Below the pieces are notes generated by a model. That model saw nothing but the letters and a program-made list of their open reading frames with translations. It was not told where the DNA came from and did no database searches. Position numbers and translations under genes: made by a program. Shown here piece by piece: positions 57,976-64,000 of a stretch of 64,000 nt of DNA (positions within the stretch are counted from its first letter, which is position 1; each line of letters starts with the position of its first letter). Source of the DNA: Myxococcales bacterium (GTDB lineage: Bacteria > Myxococcota_A > Polyangia > Polyangiales > JADJMO01). The stretch spans positions 62,001-126,000 of the forward strand of contig JADJMO010000005.1 of NCBI GenBank assembly GCA_016709545.1, in the 5' to 3' direction.

Positions 57976-58424
57976 CTATCGCTTCGGCGGGAGACTCGGC
58001 ACGACCCAGGTCGAGGGCGTGGCGGGAGGCGCCGTGGGCGACGGCGCTGCCGTCGAAGCGGAGGCCGATGCAGCGGCGGGCGCGACGATGCCGAGCTGCG
58101 TGCAGCCCGCCTTGCTGCCGGCCTCGCACGCCTTCTTGAACACCAACGCGGCCTGCGTGGATCGGCCGGGATGTCGCCGCCGCCTTTGTAGATGTGGCCA
58201 GCGACGAGGCAGCCGTGCGCATACCCACCGTCGCACGCGTAGCGATACATCGCGAGCGCGCAGTGTGCGTCTCGCCGCCCGGCGATGCCGTGCTCGAGCA
58301 GATACCCCGCGTTGAAGCAGCCGCTCATGCGCTGACGATACTCGCGGTAGGGCTTGAGCTCGTACCGACGGCACAGCGCCAGGAACAGTTTTCGCTGCCA
58401 AGGGTCCGGCAAGCTGTACGCCAT
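57976..58424 (-). CDS. Sel1-repeat protein (frame interrupted)
   Basis: Sel1 repeats are helical pairs that bind proteins. Here CFNAGYLLEHG, ALAMYRYACDGGYAHGCLVAGHIYKGG and, after a shift near 58165, AALVFKKACEAGSKAGCTQLG form about two and a half repeats with the A-C-x-G-x-x-x-G-C pattern. An Ala/Ser/Pro tail follows. The start at 58424 is the only standard one, but the frame is open and coding-like further upstream (PTIILPLGNNPEWRKRELDVA), so the 5' end may be wrong. Confidence 0.7.
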
Positions 58425-58549
58425 GGCGACGTCCAGCTCGCGCTTGCGCCACTCCGGATTGTTTCCAAGCGGTAGAATGATCGTGGGGCTGTACGAGATC
58501 CGGCCGATGAGTCGGCGGCCGCCGGCGGACCGACCACGTCGACGCGGCC

Positions 58550-59960
58550 CTACGAGCTCGCGAGGAAGGCGTCGATGCGGCTCGCGGCGCGGCGGCCCTC
58601 GGCGATGGCCCAGACGACGAGCGACTGACCGCGGCGCATGTCGCCCGCGACGAACACGCCGCGCACCGCCGTCGCGTGGTCCTCGGCGACGACGTTGCCC
58701 CGCGCGTCGAGGTCGACGCCGAGCTGCTCGAGCACGCCAGCCTTGGCGCTCCCGACGAAGCCCATCGCGAGGAGCAGGAGATCGCACGGGAGCTCGAGGG
58801 TCTCGCCGGTCGGGACCAGCTGCCCGTCGACGAACGCGACGGCCTCGGCCCGCAGCGCGCGGATGCAGTCTTCGCCCACGAGCTCGGTCGTGCGCACGCC
58901 GAAGCGACGCTCGCCGCCCTCCTCGTGCGACCCGGAGGTGCGGAAGACCAGCGGCCACTCGGGCCACGGGTTGGACGAGCGTCGCTCGTCGGGCGGACGC
59001 GGCAGGAGCTCGAGCGAGGTGACGCTCGCGGCCTCTTGCCGGAGCGCCGTCCCCACGCAGTCGCTGCCCGTGTCGCCTCCACCGAGGACCACGACGTGCT
59101 TGCCCGTCGCGAGGATCGGCTCGCCGATCACCGGCACGTTGGCGACGCGGCGGTTCTCCTGGGTGAGGTAGTCCATCGCGAAGTGCACGCCCGGCAGCGC
59201 GCGACCCGGCGCCGCGAGATCGCGCGGCACGAGGGCGCCGCCGGCCAGCAGCACCGCGTCGTACTGCGCGCGCAGCTGGTCGCCGCGCACGTCGACCCCC
59301 ACGTGCACGCGCGTGCGGAAGGTCACGCCCTCCTTCTCGAGCTGGCCGAGGCGCAGGTCGAGCACGCGCTTGTCGAGCTTGAAATCAGGGATCCCGTAGC
59401 GGAGCAGGCCGCCCACGCGATCGTCGCGTTCGAACACCGTGACGTCGTGACCGCGGCGCGCGAGCTGCTGGGCGGCGGCGAGACCGGCCGGCCCCGAGCC
59501 GACGATCGCCACCCGACGACCACTGCGCACCAGCGCCCGCTGCGGGGCGAGGTGCAGGTTCCGGTCGGCGATCTGGTGCTCGATCTGCTTGATGGCCACG
59601 GCCCCCGGCGGGCGACGGCCGCCTTCGGTGGGGAGCGTCTCGAGCGACAGCACGCAGCTCGTCTCGCACGGCGCCGGACACACCCGACCTGTGACCTCGG
59701 GGAAGTTGTTGGTCGAGTGCAGCGAGGCGCTGGCCTCGTCGAAGCGACCGGCGAGGACGAGGTCGTTCCACTCGGGGATGAGGTTGCCGAGCGGGCACCC
59801 CTGGTGACAGAACGGGATGCCGCAGTCCATGCAGCGCGCCGCCTGATCGCGCAGCTCCGGGTCGGGCAGCGGCAGGTCGTATTCGGCGTGGTCGTGCACG
59901 CGCTCCGCGATGGGGCGCGCCTCGCCCTTGCTGCGACGGAGCTCGATGAAACCGCGCGGC

Positions 59961-59968
<8 letters not shown>
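58550..59968 (-). CDS. gltD: Glutamate synthase small subunit
   Basis: The 472-residue subunit moves electrons from NAD(P)H through FAD and 4Fe-4S clusters to GltB for glutamate synthesis from glutamine and 2-oxoglutarate. It has the N-terminal Cys sets CMDCGIPFCHQGC and CPAPCETSC, FAD motif GSGPAGLAAA, nucleotide motif GGGDTGSDC and late FAD motif VRGVFVAGDM. The ATG overlaps the end of gltB by eight bases, so the pair is coupled. Confidence 0.95.

Positions 59969-64000
<4,032 letters not shown>

Overview
The window is about 64 kb of very GC-rich, densely coding bacterial DNA that fits a myxobacterium-like member of Myxococcota (class Polyangia or a relative). The evidence is a complete alternative complex III (actABCDEF) joined to a caa3-type oxidase operon, many lipoproteins with Asp/Ser/Thr/Gly-rich linkers after the lipobox, a MopE-like NGxDDDCDGxxDE motif, a MYXO-CTERM-like sorting tail, and a RAYT-type Y1 transposase. 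No rRNA, tRNA, CRISPR array or plasmid/phage backbone was recognised.

Layout. (1) 3-1577: 3' end of a fibronectin-III protein ending in a haem-c-like domain. (2) 1810-15231: respiratory operon, ordered actA-actB-actC-actD-actE-actF, a His/Asp-rich membrane protein, a Sco copper chaperone, then coxB-coxA-coxC-coxD, closed by a hairpin terminator. (3) 15364-18142: lipoprotein and a RegB/RegA-like two-component pair, a plausible redox regulator. (4) 18162-29327: HMCES/YedK peptidase, lipoproteins, Kup K+ transporter with a ComEC-like metallo-beta-lactamase protein, DUF1415, then a TolB-like / HELQH membrane protein / membrane protein cluster. (5) 29337-33566: RAYT remnant and a minus-strand operon of sphingosine-1-phosphate-lyase-like enzyme, TetR regulator and FAAH-like amidase, with paired operators over its promoter. 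(6) 33629-38487: beta-helix lipoprotein, then a plus-strand run of CxxC membrane protein, TetR, nucleotidyltransferase, haloalkane dehalogenase and lipoprotein, again with paired palindromes at the promoter. (7) 38488-38884: gene debris. (8) 38885-48834: surface lipoproteins, a large PhaC-like hydrolase / degenerate adenylating-domain fusion, a PNGase F-like lipoprotein, an Rpn-type nuclease. (9) 48936-58424: small genes, nitrilase-family enzyme, PQQ sugar dehydrogenase with MYXO-CTERM, Coq4-like protein divergent from TetR with TGACCAYGGTCA operators, TIGR02996-like protein, TetR/cupin pair, Sel1 protein. (10) 58550-64000: gltD and most of gltB.

The respiratory block would carry electrons from quinol through ActB/ActC/ActF and the c haems of ActA/ActE to the haem c and CuA of CoxB and on to oxygen in CoxA; Sco and possibly the His-rich protein serve copper delivery. 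Three TetR genes in this window each have palindromic sites at their own or their operon's promoter.

Caution: at least 20 single-frame interruptions occur, several in conserved genes (actA, gltB, the RegA-like regulator). They cluster in short segments, and those inspected are restored by adding one or two bases, often in short G/C runs. I read most as consensus errors of the assembly, and give gene spans across them.
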